Below are positions 1 to 12,523 of a stretch of DNA of 64,000 bases, piece after piece. The stretch spans positions 7,410,001-7,474,000 of the forward strand of contig NC_052668.1 of NCBI RefSeq assembly GCF_016802725.1, given 5' to 3'. The DNA is from Solenopsis invicta. Taxonomy: Eukaryota > Arthropoda > Insecta > Hymenoptera > Formicidae. Within the stretch, counting starts at the first letter, position 1. Each line of letters opens with the position of its first letter. The notes under the pieces were generated by a model that saw nothing but the letters and a program-made list of their open reading frames with translations, was not told the origin of the DNA and made no database searches. Both the position numbers and the translations under genes were made by a program.

Positions 1-1055
<1,055 letters not shown>

Positions 1056-1517
1056 TTATTATTCAAAGGTAGGAATAGAGGATTGTAGATTAAATTGTGG
1101 GATCGATTCTTTTAAAATTTGGTGATCCTAAAGATGTGCTACTTAACGATAATGTTGAATTTTTAATAATAAGATTTATTAATGGTTTTTGTTATAAATA
1201 ATAACGTAAGCATGTATATATATATTTTTTCAAAGAAAGGTAAAAAAAATGTCAATTTATGCGTGTGCACGCACCTTATTTTTAATTTTTTTTTAATTAA
1301 CAGAAAAATTTTTCCATGCTAACCCATGTAATAATTTTATTTTTAACTTTAATTTTACAAAACAAAAGTAGTACTACATTATACTTTGTATTCTCATTGA
1401 AAAATTTTCTTATTCCAACCCAAGTGGTATGTATCTTCACAATCTTGCAAAGTTAAAATCATGTATTTCATTACAAACAAAATAAATATTACTTAACACT
1501 ACAAAACGCGTGATATC
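1056..1517. other. AT-rich flank with a diverged copy of the palindrome end module
   Basis: No gene is visible. Positions about 1228-1300 (a CAAAGAAAGGTAAA stretch, then GTGTGCACGCACC) are a diverged direct copy of the outer end of the adjacent palindrome arm at about 1533-1600. The palindrome family therefore has at least one older relative next to it. Confidence 0.6.
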
Positions 1518-2523
1518 AGTACAAAATTACCTTTTCAAAAAAAGGTAAAAAAAAAGTGCCAATTTATGTGTGTGCGCGCGCACCTTATCTTTAATTTTTT
1601 TTAGAAACTCAAGTGGTACTATTTTTTAATCCAACTTAAATGTATTTTTTCCAAAAAATGTATGAAATCTTTAAATTGCGCCAATTATAAAGAGAATATG
1701 TTGCTGTTTGAAATAACTGTTGTGCTACTTTTAACGAATAAAATGCAAGTGATAGTATATTTATTTTTTAAGTAAAACCCAAGTAGCGGTATCTTTAATT
1801 CCTTTTTAAATAAAATTCAAGTGATACTGTCTGTGTATTTTTATTGAAACATTTTTCTGTTCTAACCTAAGTGGATGTACTTAATTTTAAAAAGTTTCAA
1901 TGAAATATGTAACATTTAATCTCAAAGAATTAAAGAGAAAACAGAAATGAGAATGTTTTACTAAAATAAAAAATTTTTAAACTACAAAAAATTGGCGCTG
2001 CTGCTTTACATTTTATTTAGATTATATTTAGACATCTAGCAGCGCCAATTTTTTGTAGTTTAAAAATTTTTTATTTTAATAAAACATTCTCATTTCTGTT
2101 TTCTCTTTAATTCTTTGAGATTAAATGTTACATATTTCATTGAAACTTTTTAAAATTAAGTACATCCACTTAGGTTAGAACAGAAAAATGTTTCAATGAA
2201 AATACACAGACAGTATCACTTGAATTTTATTTAAAAAGGAATTAAAGATACCGCTACTTGGGTTTTACTTAAAAAATAAATATACTATCACTTGCATTTT
2301 ATTCGTTAAAAGTAGCACAACAGTTATTTCAAACAGCAATATATTCTCTTTATAATTGGCGCAATTTAAAGATTTCATACATTTTTTGGAAAAAATACAT
2401 TTAAGTTGGATTAAAAAATAGTACCACTTGAGTTTCTAAAAAAAATTAAAGATAAGGTGCGCGCGCACACACATAAATTGGCACCTTTTTTTTACCTTTT
2501 TTTGAAAAGGTAATTTTGTACTG
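1518..2523. repeat. Near-perfect long inverted repeat (about 485-bp arms)
   Basis: The left arm (1518 to about 2002) and the right arm (about 2038-2523) are reverse complements with only one or two differences in the parts compared by eye, for example G/A near 1700. The spacer is about 35 bp. Both outer ends begin CAGTACAAAATTACC. No open reading frame of interest lies inside. The right end cuts directly into a gag coding sequence at 2523. The left flank is unrelated AT-rich DNA, so this is not a simple insertion into gag. It may be a foldback element, a recent inverted duplication, or an assembly fold-back artefact. Confidence 0.9.
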
Positions 2524-3153
2524 TCGTACCATCGGCGAGCTGTCTTCGTCAGCTTAGAGGTAGCTGCCAGATGCGTTACGTCATCTGGTACTTGGTGGAT
2601 AGTCGCAACCTGCTCCACCCGGTAAATCCATTGCTGGACGTTCTCGTCATCCTTCCCGCCGAACTCCGGTATCTGTGACGCGAACATTTGCACCGTGTGT
2701 GACGATGCCATTGAGCTCAACGTGGTGCGCCGCGTCAAGCCCTGACTGCGCGGAGTCTGTTCCTCCGGTGCCAGAGGTGCGTAGATCGGCGGCTGCTGTG
2801 CGGCGGGTGCCGGGGCGTGCCTTGGCTCTTGCTGCGTTAGTGCGGCCAATAGTTGTTGCATTAAGTTTTGCTGGAGTTGACTCGACTCCAGCATGTGCTG
2901 CTGCATGGCTCTCATCTGCTCGTTCATGGCCGTTATCGTCTCATTTAGCAAAGAAATCGGCGGTTGCGGCGGGCAGTGACCGTCGCTTGGAGCCGTCGGC
3001 CGTCTTTGACGACGCTTTCTGCCGCGCGTAAATGTCGAGAAGTGCGTCGATGATCCTGTTCGGGTCATCGAGCACCGTTCCGGTGAGGCCCGCTATCTTT
3101 GCTTCTTCGCGAAGCTGTTCGACGGAGAGCGCCTCTAGCGCGGAGCACTCCAT
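2524..3153 (-). pseudogene. LTR-retrotransposon Gag, N-terminal fragment (broken)
   Basis: Gag is the structural polyprotein that packages retrotransposon RNA. On the minus strand an N-terminal part begins at 3153 (MECSALEALSVEQLREEAK). It resembles the short helical, SAP-like N-termini of insect Ty3/Gypsy-type Gag proteins. A frameshift near 2950 moves the frame; the protein then continues through a Gln-rich, coiled-coil-like stretch (NEQMRAMQQHML) and a proline-rich linker. The start of the retrotransposon Gag core follows: IPEFGGKDDENVQQWIYRVE, then TSKLTKTARRWYDS. The frame is cut at 2523 by the adjacent palindrome, so the rest of gag and all of pol are missing. The fragment is GC-richer than its flanks. 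Family assignment is from motif resemblance; the exact clade is not certain. Confidence 0.75.
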
Positions 3154-3980
3154 CCTTTTCCACGAACGTGTCGGATAGGCGTAATCCGTTCCGCGTGAAT
3201 CTCCGTCGGGCTCGCGGCTCCGATTTTTGCGCCCCGTCCGGCGCGACGGGTTCTTCGCGCGCGGAATGTTTTTAGCACTTGGCTTTGCTCGCCTTTGAGC
3301 AAGCCTATAAAATTGTTCTCGTGGTGCACTGTAGTATTAATGCCACTCGCGTCTCGTATGGCGGAGGGGCAAGCGCGGGGAACCGAAAATACTTCCCGGG
3401 CTAACACGTGCGAGCGAGATAGAAAAGGGGGATGGGCTGTATGTATTCCACTTCGGAGAAATATAAGTGTAAGGTTCTTGTCCTTCAAAAGGACGGCAGT
3501 GTAAGAAAAGGCGTGATATTCGCCTCGAATCGCCTATGTACACCGACCGATTACGATGCCCGTTAACGCATGCCAGCCGCACCGGTAGAACGTGCAACCG
3601 ATACGAGCACCCGCGAGCGAGAGCCACTGCTACCAAAGGCGACCCGACGAACACGTAATTTGCGCGTGGGAAGACCGGGACAGGAAGACAGGTCCAGTAA
3701 AGCGAACTCGGGTAGTTTCACCTACACAAGAGTTATATTTCAAATACACTTGAGCAACTAGAACTATGTGCAGGTACTTCTGCCGGCGCACGGTATGACT
3801 GCGTTTTTCCGCGTCGGATCGCGGAACAATTGGGCGCTACGGTATGAACGGAGCAAAGTCGGAAACAGTTTTCTATTCGGTAGTCAAAGAGCGATTGCTG
3901 CGGCACTCTTGGTGCTCCAACCGGGCGGCCCTTGAAGATGCCAGCACCACAAGCGCGCACCTGTTGTATTACTAATCGAT
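3154..3980 (-). mobile_element. GC-rich 5' leader and possible LTR of the gag element
   Basis: This stretch is directly upstream of gag on the minus strand, is clearly GC-richer than the flanks, and ends near 3980. On the minus strand TGGTAGCAGTGGCTC lies at about 3628-3642. It resembles a primer-binding site complementary to the 3' end of initiator tRNA-Met, which would place a 5' LTR at about 3643-3975. I cannot define LTR ends (no convincing TG...CA pair and no second LTR), so this is an inference. Confidence 0.35.
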
Positions 3981-4029
3981 ACGATCGATCCTCGTTCGTA
4001 ACGCTTAGATATACCGGATGATTTATCTT

Positions 4030-4825
4030 CCAAGATAAATTTTACAGTTGTATAATTTCGAGGGGGACATAAGATGGTGTTATTAATTTGATCTTGAACA
4101 GTTGCTTGAAGGTCACGTGAAGGTCACCTTCAAATTTTTTAATCGGCCTGCCTACTTTTTATCACATATTCTTGTAGCTTATCTCGAGACTTTTTCAAAA
4201 CACTACAAGAAAGTTAATTTTCGTTAAGTACTTTCTGAGTTATGAGGCTTGAAAGCTACGGTGTATTGTAACTTTTAAGTCACAACTCGAAAAGTACTTA
4301 ACAAAAATAAACTTTCGTGTAGTGTTTTGAAAAAGTCTCAAAATAAGCTGCAATATGCAATAAAAAATACAATATTAGAGTATCGGTAGTTCCCTAATTA
4401 AAGAGTACCGGTACTTCTCTAACATTCTATATTTTTTATTGCACTTTTTTGTAGTCAATTTCGAGACTTTTCCAAAACACTACAAGAAAGTTTATTTTTG
4501 TTAAGTACTTTCCGAGTTGTGACGCTTAAAAGTTACAATACACCGTTGCTTTCAAGCCTCACAACTCGGAAAGTACTAAAAAAAAATAAACTTTTTTGTA
4601 GTATTTTGGAAAGTCTCAAGATAAGCTATAAGAATATGTAACAAAAAGTAGACAGTCGCATTAAAAAAATTGAAGGTGACCTTCAAGCAACTATTCAAGG
4701 TCAAATTAATGACACCATCTTATGTCCCCCTCGAAATCATACAACTTTTGTCTGAAACATTTTTGTCTACTAGGTTTAGGTTTCAAGATATTTAGCTGGA
4801 TCATTTAAAATGGAACACTCTGTGT
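4030..4825. mobile_element. Foldback MITE, family M1, copy 1
   Basis: The outer parts (GAGGGGGACATAAGATGGTG near 4060 and its complement near 4725) face each other. The inside holds several alternating inverted blocks built on CACTACAAGAAAGTT and AAGTACTTTC. The same architecture recurs at 39536-40402, and fragments lie at 40676-40965 and 57395-57673. No coding capacity is present. The ends here are decayed; the 39.5-kb copy shows the true CAGGGTGTC termini. Confidence 0.75.
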
Positions 4826-5855
4826 ATATATACAGGGTGCTTCAAAATAACCTTATGTCTTTGAAGAGTCATTCCTGAGGTTATTCTAAAACAACTTTTC
4901 CTTTGGTAAGAACTTGTCCAAAGCGTAGTTTTTAAATAATAAAAGAAAATAATTATCCAATCACCGGGCGCGTATAGCAGCGAGGCAGGGCCGGCGTAAT
5001 TTACCGTTCGATATGGGCAATTACATGTGGCGATCGCAGTGATAAGCTGACAGCTAGAACACTGCTTTCCCTCCCTTCCCTCTCTCTCTCATTCTCTTTC
5101 CCGCTCTTTCAAAGCCTCTATCCCATTCTCATTCTCATTCTTTTTTTATTTATTTATCAATTCATACACTAACACTGAAATAATGCTAGAATTAAAAACG
5201 ATATTTAATTATTTGACGTCTTGCTTTAAATAATTCTGTACGTATAAAAAATATTTTTTTAGTCAAAAATACCATATTTAAAATGTGTGATTGAAAATTA
5301 AAAATGCAGAGTAAGAGAGAAAGAGAAAGAGACGAGTCCGATTAAATTTGAATGTGTATACTCATCATCCCGCACAGCAATCAGCCTTTATCTTCACGAA
5401 GACAAAATAATCTTATTAAACTCGAGATTTTTCTCTTTTCTTCTTAAATCACATCATTTGTCACATACACTGCAATCATTCTCTTGATTGAAAACTTTAT
5501 ACAAATCATTAGTGTCAATTACTATTAGTCACTACTAATCACGCGTGAGAATTACTAAAAAAATGAAATACGTACATGTGACCATGATCTCGAAGATTTC
5601 AAGATCATTCCAGTTTTTGACGGCCGAAAGACTGATTGTTAGTTTATCCCTTAAACTGTAGTTCAAAAAAGTCACACTATTGGTAAACAATTTATAATTT
5701 TTTAGTTCGTAACAATATTACTTATTATTTTAATTAATTATATCAATGTTATTTTTTTCTATGTCTAATATATTACATGTAACAATTTTTAAAATAATAT
5801 TAATAACAATAAAAATAAAAAAATCATTAAAATAATACATTTATTCCTTGCAATA
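4826..5855. other. Non-coding; single CAGGGTGC transposon end
   Basis: A lone end TACAGGGTGCTTCAAAATAA starts at 4831. It resembles the termini of other TA-flanked elements in the window, but I find no matching right end. The remainder is AT-rich, with a CT-rich stretch near 5070-5140 and a GA-rich one near 5310. No gene is seen. Confidence 0.4.
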
Positions 5856-6056
5856 TTATATAAATATCACATAAACATCACAGAAAACATCATAGGAAAA
5901 TATTTCTGTGAAATATTGTATAGTATTACAGTAATATTACTGTGATATCACAGTAATATGGTATTTCAGTGATATTTCTGGTATATTTCGTTGTAATATT
6001 GCAATAAAAAAGTGACATTGCTGTGATATCACAGCAATATTACGTGCTATGTAAGA
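5856..6056. repeat. Cluster of short palindromes (ACAGTAATATTACTGT type)
   Basis: Overlapping palindromic words built on TGTGATATCACAG, CAATATTG and AATATTACTG fill about 200 bp. Related CAATATTGC-rich palindromes recur at 21965-22140 and 23455-23600. This looks like a degraded foldback element rather than a regulatory site. Confidence 0.55.
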
Positions 6057-6231
6057 TACTTTAAAGATATATGAATCATATGAATCAAAGTATCACGGTT
6101 TACACAACGTCAAGTATTGAATTAAAAGGCCAATAAAATGCAGTCGTATTATTAGTATAATTAGCAATATTGAAGTCGAGCAAACTTATAATTAGGAAGC
6201 AGGTGGAACTATCAGTCCCTTGTACTTAAAT

Positions 6232-6335
6232 ATACAAATTAAAAATTCGTATATACACAATATCTGGAATCAAACTCTGCAATCTGATACTAATGAATCC
6301 GACGCTCTACACACGGAGCCACACAACAACCCGAA
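6232..6335 (-). repeat. tRNA-like (SINE-type) module, degenerate
   Basis: On the minus strand GGCTCCGTG is followed by GTAGAGCGTCGGATTCATTA and then GAGTTTGATTCC. This resembles a tRNA A box, anticodon arm and B box (GGTTCGATTCC) with substitutions. It is too degenerate to be a working tRNA gene; a tRNA-derived SINE or transposon module is more likely. Confidence 0.35.
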
Positions 6336-6572
6336 GTGACTCTCAATGGTTTTCGCCATTAATTCTATATCCTCGGATTCCATATTTATCTTTGGCTGAC
6401 GAATTCCCCATTATTAGATTGCTTTAGCTCTGCCATACTTCGGCATTCTACCAACTTCAATCTTTTCATCGGCCGAGAAGATGCATATCCTCCGAAGACA
6501 TCCTCGATCTGAGCGCTATATTCTTCAACAAAGCAAAATTTTTCAGAACAGTCATTCCATTTTAAGAAGCCT

Positions 6573-6669
6573 GGGGATGCGTTCCAAAATTCACTGCGAG
6601 TGCTGAAAATCTACAGTTCATGTTACATTTACTTACTATAACTTTTTAGCACTCTGAATAACGCACCCT
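6573..6669. mobile_element. Short inverted-repeat element (about 97 bp)
   Basis: GGGGATGCGTT with GAGTGCTGAAAA on the left mirrors TTTTTAGCACTC with AACGCACCC on the right. The similar GCGTTCAGATTCC element at 16740-16866 shares the GCGTT ends. Confidence 0.45.
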
Positions 6670-7258
6670 AGTTCTTAACCGACAACAAGTATCTTCCAGG
6701 ATAGAAATGAAGAACTGATTGGTTAATTCTTTTATGCGTTATGTAAGTCTGTGCTCCCACTCTCACAAATTCCAATTAATCTAAAAAAAAACGGCTGATT
6801 AAAAAAATTTATAAATCGCCAACTGTGAAATTTAAAAGTGATCATCCTTAAACTAATTTTTTAATTATTTTAATAAAAAATTACTAAATTATTAAATTAA
6901 ATTATTATTTGTATAAATATATTTTACACAAATAATAATTTGTAGAAAATAGACAAGTAAAGTAAAATAATACGACCAATTTTAAGTTTCAAAGTTGGCT
7001 ATTCCTAAATTCAATCAACTGATCACGCAAATTGAAAATAATTGGATCCGCCCTAAACACGAATTAACAATCAGAGCCTTCATAGTCGATAATCTGATAT
7101 GGACTTATGCCAGAGTATCAGCAATTTTTTTCTATATATAAATTACGTGAAAGGTATGTTAAGAAAAAGTTCATAATTTATTAATACCACACCTCGTGTG
7201 GTTAGATATCTGTATAATTATATTTGAAATAATTCAAATAATAACAAATTCGCGCGCG
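6670..7258. other. AT-rich non-coding DNA
   Basis: I see no gene, clear repeat or RNA structure here. Confidence 0.5.
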
Positions 7259-7260
7259 CG

Positions 7261-7321
<61 letters not shown>

Positions 7322-7348
7322 ATGTGTGTGTGTGTGTGCATGTGTAGA
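7259..7348. repeat. (GT)n microsatellite
   Basis: A nearly pure TG run of about 80 bp is preceded by a CGCGCGCG stretch and interrupted twice by CATG. The apparent open frame across it is repeat-driven. Confidence 0.95.
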
Positions 7349-7795
7349 TTATCTTTAATATCTTACAAACTTTTATATTTATTTTTTACAATAAACACAA
7401 AGAAGAGATTACTAGGTTCTTGTCAGAGCACTTATGTTACAATTATTTTTACACAAATTAGATTCACATATTGTATATCAATTTTAGTAATAAAATCGTA
7501 TTCAGAGTATCGCATATATAACATATTGTAATTGTAAATAGAGAAAAGGATAAAGAGCCACTTCTTGTAACTGCAAAGCTTCAAGAGATACTCTTGACGC
7601 ACTACGTAAGAAGTATTAAATAGCTGCAATAACGACTTTTTTTTAAATTATGCTATTGTTTGTTTCTGAAGTCATTTGTTGCAATTAGATATCTAATATA
7701 CGTGTGTATATTACGTATATGCGAGTATGTATATATGTACTTGTAACTCACGCACACATACGCCCAGATGAATATGTATAATGTATATATGTATT

Positions 7796-8445
7796 CCCTG
7801 GTGGAAAAATTGTAATAAAATTATAATAAAATTTTGATGAAATTTTGATTGCATTTTGTTGAATTTTATATTTATTTTGGAATATTTTAACCAGCAATTT
7901 TATCAAAATTTCCTAAAAATTTTATTACAATTTTAATATTAATAATTTGTAAATATAAAGCATCTACAAATACAATTTCATTAAAATTTCATTACAATAA
8001 AATATAATAAATTCATTAATACAATTTTTCATTACAATTTTTATAAAAATGTAACAAAATCCCAACAAAAAATTATTAATGCTATTTAATAAAAAAAAAA
8101 ATAAGACAATTTTATTGAAAGTGTAAATTTTATAATCAGTTTAAAACATTTTGTCCTGTAATTTCGTCAAAATTTTGTAAAAAAAATTGATTTATTCAAC
8201 AAAATATTACTAATTTATTATGATGGAATATTTGTGATTTTTCATTGTAATTTTATAAAAAATTTATTACAATTTCCATAAACTTTCTTATTTTTTCTTT
8301 AATCAATGTCATCTATTTTTCATTAAACACACAAAGTAATTCTTTCAGCGATATATAATTAAAACTTTATATATACATTAAAATTTAATCAAATTTAATG
8401 AAACGTCAATTTTATCGAAATTTTATTGAAATTTTTCTACCAGGG
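7796..8445. mobile_element. MITE with CCCTGGTGGAAAAATT ends (650 bp)
   Basis: The left end CCCTGGTGGAAAAATT (7796-7811) mirrors the right end AATTTTTCTACCAGGG (8430-8445), 15 of 16 bases. The interior is extremely AT-rich, full of AATTTTATTACAATTT words, and has no coding capacity. I cannot define the target duplication, so the superfamily is unassigned. Confidence 0.8.
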
Positions 8446-9784
8446 TTACTTTCAGAGCTATAGCAAGACTAGTTACCATAAAATATCTAATTAACCACAA
8501 TGCAAGGTGTTGCGCGTAATTATCACTGTCGCTATTAAATACGTAATAGGAATAGATACGAAAGTATATAGCGTATGTATAGAATAGCCACTTAAGTGAA
8601 TTAATGTTCTTATTTCTTTTTTACGTTAAAAAATACAACTATTAATGATTTTATCTTTGTTGACAACGCATTAAAACTAACAATAAACATAAATATATAG
8701 CATTTACTTTGAAATATATAATACATACAAATGTGATTATAATTTAAATGGTACATTGTTTTTCGCTCTCACTCTCACTTTCTTCTCTCTTTCGTCATCG
8801 GATATCGTAACGGTTATTAAATAGTACACTCTACAATTTTCAATTAGACACTGGTAGTTGTTTGTACATCTACACTATACAGTGTAGTGCCAGTTACACT
8901 TTAATATGACTTCGTATTAAGGACACGAATTAGTAAGGCACTCACAGTAAGAATTCCGACATGTATCTATATTTAATCTCGATGCTGGAAGACGATTCTT
9001 GGAAAACAGCGGCTCCAAGTCAAGATGCATTTTGAACGAAGAATTTGGAGAAAAGCACTTAATTATTATTACATGTTACGTCATTATTGCTATACAAAAC
9101 AAATCCGTCTCAATATCCTGATAAAAAAAAATTCTCGCAATATCTTGATATTTTCAGAATTTTTTATATTTTTAACATAGTTTTTTGAAAAAATACCTTA
9201 ACCCTTTGTGAACAGGTAATCTTATTTGGGATCATTTTCTTATATTTTGTAAATTGCTTACTCAATTTTCACAAACTTGACTTGTAAGATACTTTAAAAA
9301 TGCTTGAATCTGAGGTAAAAAATTAAAAAATTCAAAACGACGAATCCAATATAACACACAAAATATAAAAAAATTTGATTATTGTAAAACTTAGTTTTAA
9401 GAAATTTTTAACATTGAGAAAGTAACACGAACCAAGTTTCCAATTTTGTTTTATTTGAAGCTCAGCTGAGCAAGCAGTAAGACAGACGACTGTAAGCGCA
9501 TCAACTTTCAAATTCTGATTATGGGACCTATGACATACACATTTATATTGCAGTAACATTGCAGTTTTGTAATGTTTTAGAAACATTGTTATAATAAAAT
9601 ATAATTTTAATAATGTTAAAATAATATTTTAAACAAATTGTAAAAATAAAATGCTACAATTTTTTATATAAATATTTATATGTATATTTTCTAATTCATC
9701 AAACTTTAAACAATTTTGTATAAAAATTTTGTATTTTACTTAAGTATAAATCTATTATGATTAGTCAAAGTGAAGTTATTTTAA
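8446..9784. other. AT-rich non-coding DNA
   Basis: No gene is supported. Scattered short open frames (for example 9332-9586, minus) lack any recognisable motif. Confidence 0.5.
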
Positions 9785-9960
9785 AAAATGCTTGGTAATA
9801 ACAATTTCAGCAATTAAAGAAACTTTTCGAACCAAAATAAATTTCAATTTTATAATTTTGTATTCACAGTGAAATTTTAATGTTAAATTTTAATGTAATT
9901 CTAAAGTATCCTAATAATTACAACATTATTTAAATCACGAATAATCTGAGACATATATAC
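9785..9960. repeat. Dispersed repeat, copy 1 (matches 25075-25250)
   Basis: Aligned blocks include GGTAATAACAATTTC, GTATTCACAGTGAAATTT, AAATTTTAATGTAATT and TTTAAATCACGAATAATC. The counterpart at 25075-25250 has the same order with roughly 20 percent divergence. Both lie close to other mobile DNA. No coding potential. Confidence 0.7.
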
Positions 9961-10097
9961 ATATACTAAAATTAAGCAATTGTATAAATTAATTAACATG
10001 TATTATAATGTATATTTTACATAACGATGTATATTATTGTCGAAAATAGAAAGAACCATAGGGCAAATTGTAAACAACCGAAATTGTTATCAGATCA

Positions 10098-10166
10098 ATG
10101 ATGAGAGCAGTCGTGGTGTAGCATGTTAAGTGCTAGGAGAATCAAGGATTCCGCGTTCAAATCTTG
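10098..10166 (+). repeat. tRNA-like (SINE-type) module
   Basis: GTCGTGGTGTAGCATGTTAA (A-box-like) is followed by GCGTTCAAATCTTGG (B-box-like) at a tRNA spacing. It resembles the module in the 18-19 kb foldback (GTGGTGTGGCGG ... GGGTTCGAGTCC) and is degenerate. It is unlikely to be a functional tRNA gene. Confidence 0.45.
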
Positions 10167-10941
10167 GAGCTCCGTTAATTTTTCTTAATTCCTACGTTAT
10201 GTATAATACATGTTATGTACAATACGTTATTAATAGCATATTGCAAAAAAAATGTTAAAAATAGGTCATTTTTCGCCGTGAACCGACACCTAATTATTTA
10301 TTGAAAACCGTTTTTGGGACCCTTTAAAAGCAAATAGTAACCATTTTCTTAATTTTTGTATACACATCCTAGACTGCTCGTTCCAATTAAAAACACTTTA
10401 AATATCATGATAATACAAAGCATTATTAAACGTATATTATATACATATTGCTGCAACACTGCATCGCAATGCTTCTTAAAAAAGGACATTTTACCGTTAT
10501 TACAATGTAAGAAAATATTTCTGCAATCTTACTGTATGGGAAGGTTTTTCATTGAAGATTACTTTTTGAATTCTGACATTTTCCCTCAAATTCACGGACT
10601 ATATGAACTCCTTAAAACTGAGTTTCATAGTAATCAGATTGTTTTATTTTGTCCACTATATTAAATTTCAACTTTAAAATCTTGAACCCTATGCACAATA
10701 GAGGAACACCTAGATATTAAAAATATCTACATATTAAGAATATCTACATATTAGGAATAGGGATTAAAATTTTAAAATCAGTTCTCTTAGTGAATATATT
10801 AAACATAACGCACAATGGATAAAAATAAGATATAGGATAGAAATGTGTGTGTCATACAAGCTACAACATAATTTATTATTAAGCTATAATGCTTATTAAG
10901 GAAACTGATTTTACTTGTAATTCCTATTCCTAACATATCGT
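10167..10941. other. AT-rich non-coding DNA
   Basis: No gene is recognised. A 102-codon open frame at 10356-10664 has no visible domain. Short ATCTACATATTA(A/G)GAAT repeats occur at 10720-10760. Confidence 0.4.
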
Positions 10942-11323
10942 CTACAATGGCAGTAGCAGTGATGGTTTAAGGAATAAGCATTAGACATACGCTGTAGGAT
11001 TAAGGTCTTCTTACGCCTGAATATCTATAATGGCATATAGTAAAGATTATAATGAAACAATCGTGCACGTTTTATATCATTACTGAACTCTCATTGGCTG
11101 AGAGTAGATCGTAGGAAATGGATTTCAATCATTTTATTTATGGTCTGTCTACAATGCGCACAGTAAATCTTAAGTTATAAGAAATCGACCAATCATAGCC
11201 GTGTATGACAAAAATGATCAATTAATTGGTTAATTTCTTACAGCTTAAGAATTACTGCATTGTAGGTAGACTACGCTTACTCCGACATTACATTGTCATC
11301 CACTATTACTACTGCTGTTGTAG
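10942..11323. mobile_element. MITE family B, copy 1, with family A nested inside
   Basis: The ends CTACAATGGCAGTAGCAG (10942) and CTGCTGTTGTAG (to 11323) are inverted. The shared interior GAGAGTAGATCGTAGG recurs in reverse in copy 2 at 14175-14570. A 131-bp family A element sits inside the right arm. Confidence 0.75.
11141..11271. mobile_element. MITE family A, copy 1
   Basis: TGGTCTGTCTACAATGCGCA on the left mirrors TTACTGCATTGTAGGTAGAC on the right. The cleaner second copy (14365-14499) shows a TAA duplication, which points to a PIF/Harbinger-type element. Confidence 0.75.
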
Positions 11324-11680
11324 ATGATGTGCAATATCTAATCTATCAATATTTCTTTATTATGCATAGAGCCTTTTATAAAAATTTTATAAGGCTTTAA
11401 GAATCAAATTCAATAAGTCCAAAAATATTTAAAAACAAGATCTTCTATAAATTATTTCGTTAAAAAGCTCCTGTTCTCAAAGGAGACGTAGGGATTAAAC
11501 TACTTCTTCAAGTAAATTTTCTTCAGAAAAGATTAGAAATCTTGGAAATCTCAGAACATTCCAGAATTCATATGTATAAAGAATTTTAGAAAAAAACATA
11601 GGCTTCTCAGTACTTTTGAAAAGTATTTCAATTCCCAGAAAAAAGTATTAACTAATAGTAATATAACCTCAATATTATTA

Positions 11681-12521
11681 AGTGTAGTAAAAAGAAATCC
11701 ATTATTTTTGCATTAAATTATAGACTTTATTCAGCATAGTTAGAATGATCCGATTTAGGTCAAATATGCACCGTTTTGTTCGATAACTTGTTGCCATTTT
11801 AAAGGTAATTCCATTATGCCTCTCTCATAGAAACCATTGTCCCTATAGGCAAAAAACTGGGACAATCGATTTTCACAAGCTTCTCTTGAGACATTTTTCA
11901 CCAGCAAAATCATTCTCCATAGACAGGAACAAGTGGTAATCACTTGGTGCCAGGTCCAAACTTTAAGGTGGATACATAAGAACCTTCCAACCAAGCTCCC
12001 AGAGCTTCTGGCGAGTCACTATCGATGTGTGTGGCCTGGCGTTGTCCTGATGGAACACAATTCCTCTTCTATTAGCCAAAGCTGGCCACTTCTGAGCGAT
12101 TGCTTCCTCCAGATGGTCCAATTGTTGACAGTACAGGTCCGAATTAAGAGTTTGACCGTAGAGGAGCAGCTCATAGATGATTCTCTGCCAATCCCATCAA
12201 ACACACAGCAAAACCTTTCTGACCGTTTTCGCTTGATGTTGTCGTAAGTGACCCACTTTTCATCATCAATAATCATTCGCTTCAGAAATGGGTCGATTTT
12301 GTTGCGATTCAGCAGCGATTCGCAGATGGAAATTCGGTCCATAAGATCTTTTTGCGTTAACTCGTATGGCACCCATACATCGAGCTTCTTTTTGTATCCA
12401 GCCTTATTTAAGTGGTTCCAAACGATTTTTTGTGCAATGTTTAGCTCCTCGGTAATCAAAACAGTGTTTACATGATGGTCGGACTCGACGATTTCCATAA
12501 TAGATTTCTTTTTACTACACT
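11681..12521 (-). mobile_element. Internally deleted mariner element
   Basis: The inverted ends AGTGTAGTAAAAAGAAATC (11681-11699) and its complement (12503-12521) are flanked by TA at 11679-11680 and 12522-12523, the target duplication of Tc1/mariner elements. The total is 841 bp against a usual 1.3 kb. The missing part is the 5' end of the transposase, immediately next to the right terminus. Confidence 0.85.
11755..12498 (-). pseudogene. Mariner transposase pseudogene (DD34D type)
   Basis: The transposase would cut and paste the element by recognising its inverted ends. On the minus strand the frame from 12498 reads the second helix-turn-helix region (ITEELNIAQKIVWNHLNKAG) and then a catalytic motif, MIIDDEKWVTYDNIKRKRS. 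In active relatives this reads TGDEKW, with the first Asp of the DD34D triad. After frameshifts near 12240 and 12020 the C-terminal tail resumes (FAYRDNGFYERGIMELPLKW) to a stop at 11755. The N-terminal DNA-binding helix is deleted. Several frameshifts make it inactive. The family resembles the decayed mariner at 60.2-61.4 kb, which has the same C-terminal tail. Confidence 0.85.
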
Positions 12522-12523
12522 TA

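Noticed and set aside
3154..3980. Several GC-rich open frames on both strands of 100 codons or so
   Set aside because: They fit untranslated leader or LTR sequence of the gag element and have no domains.
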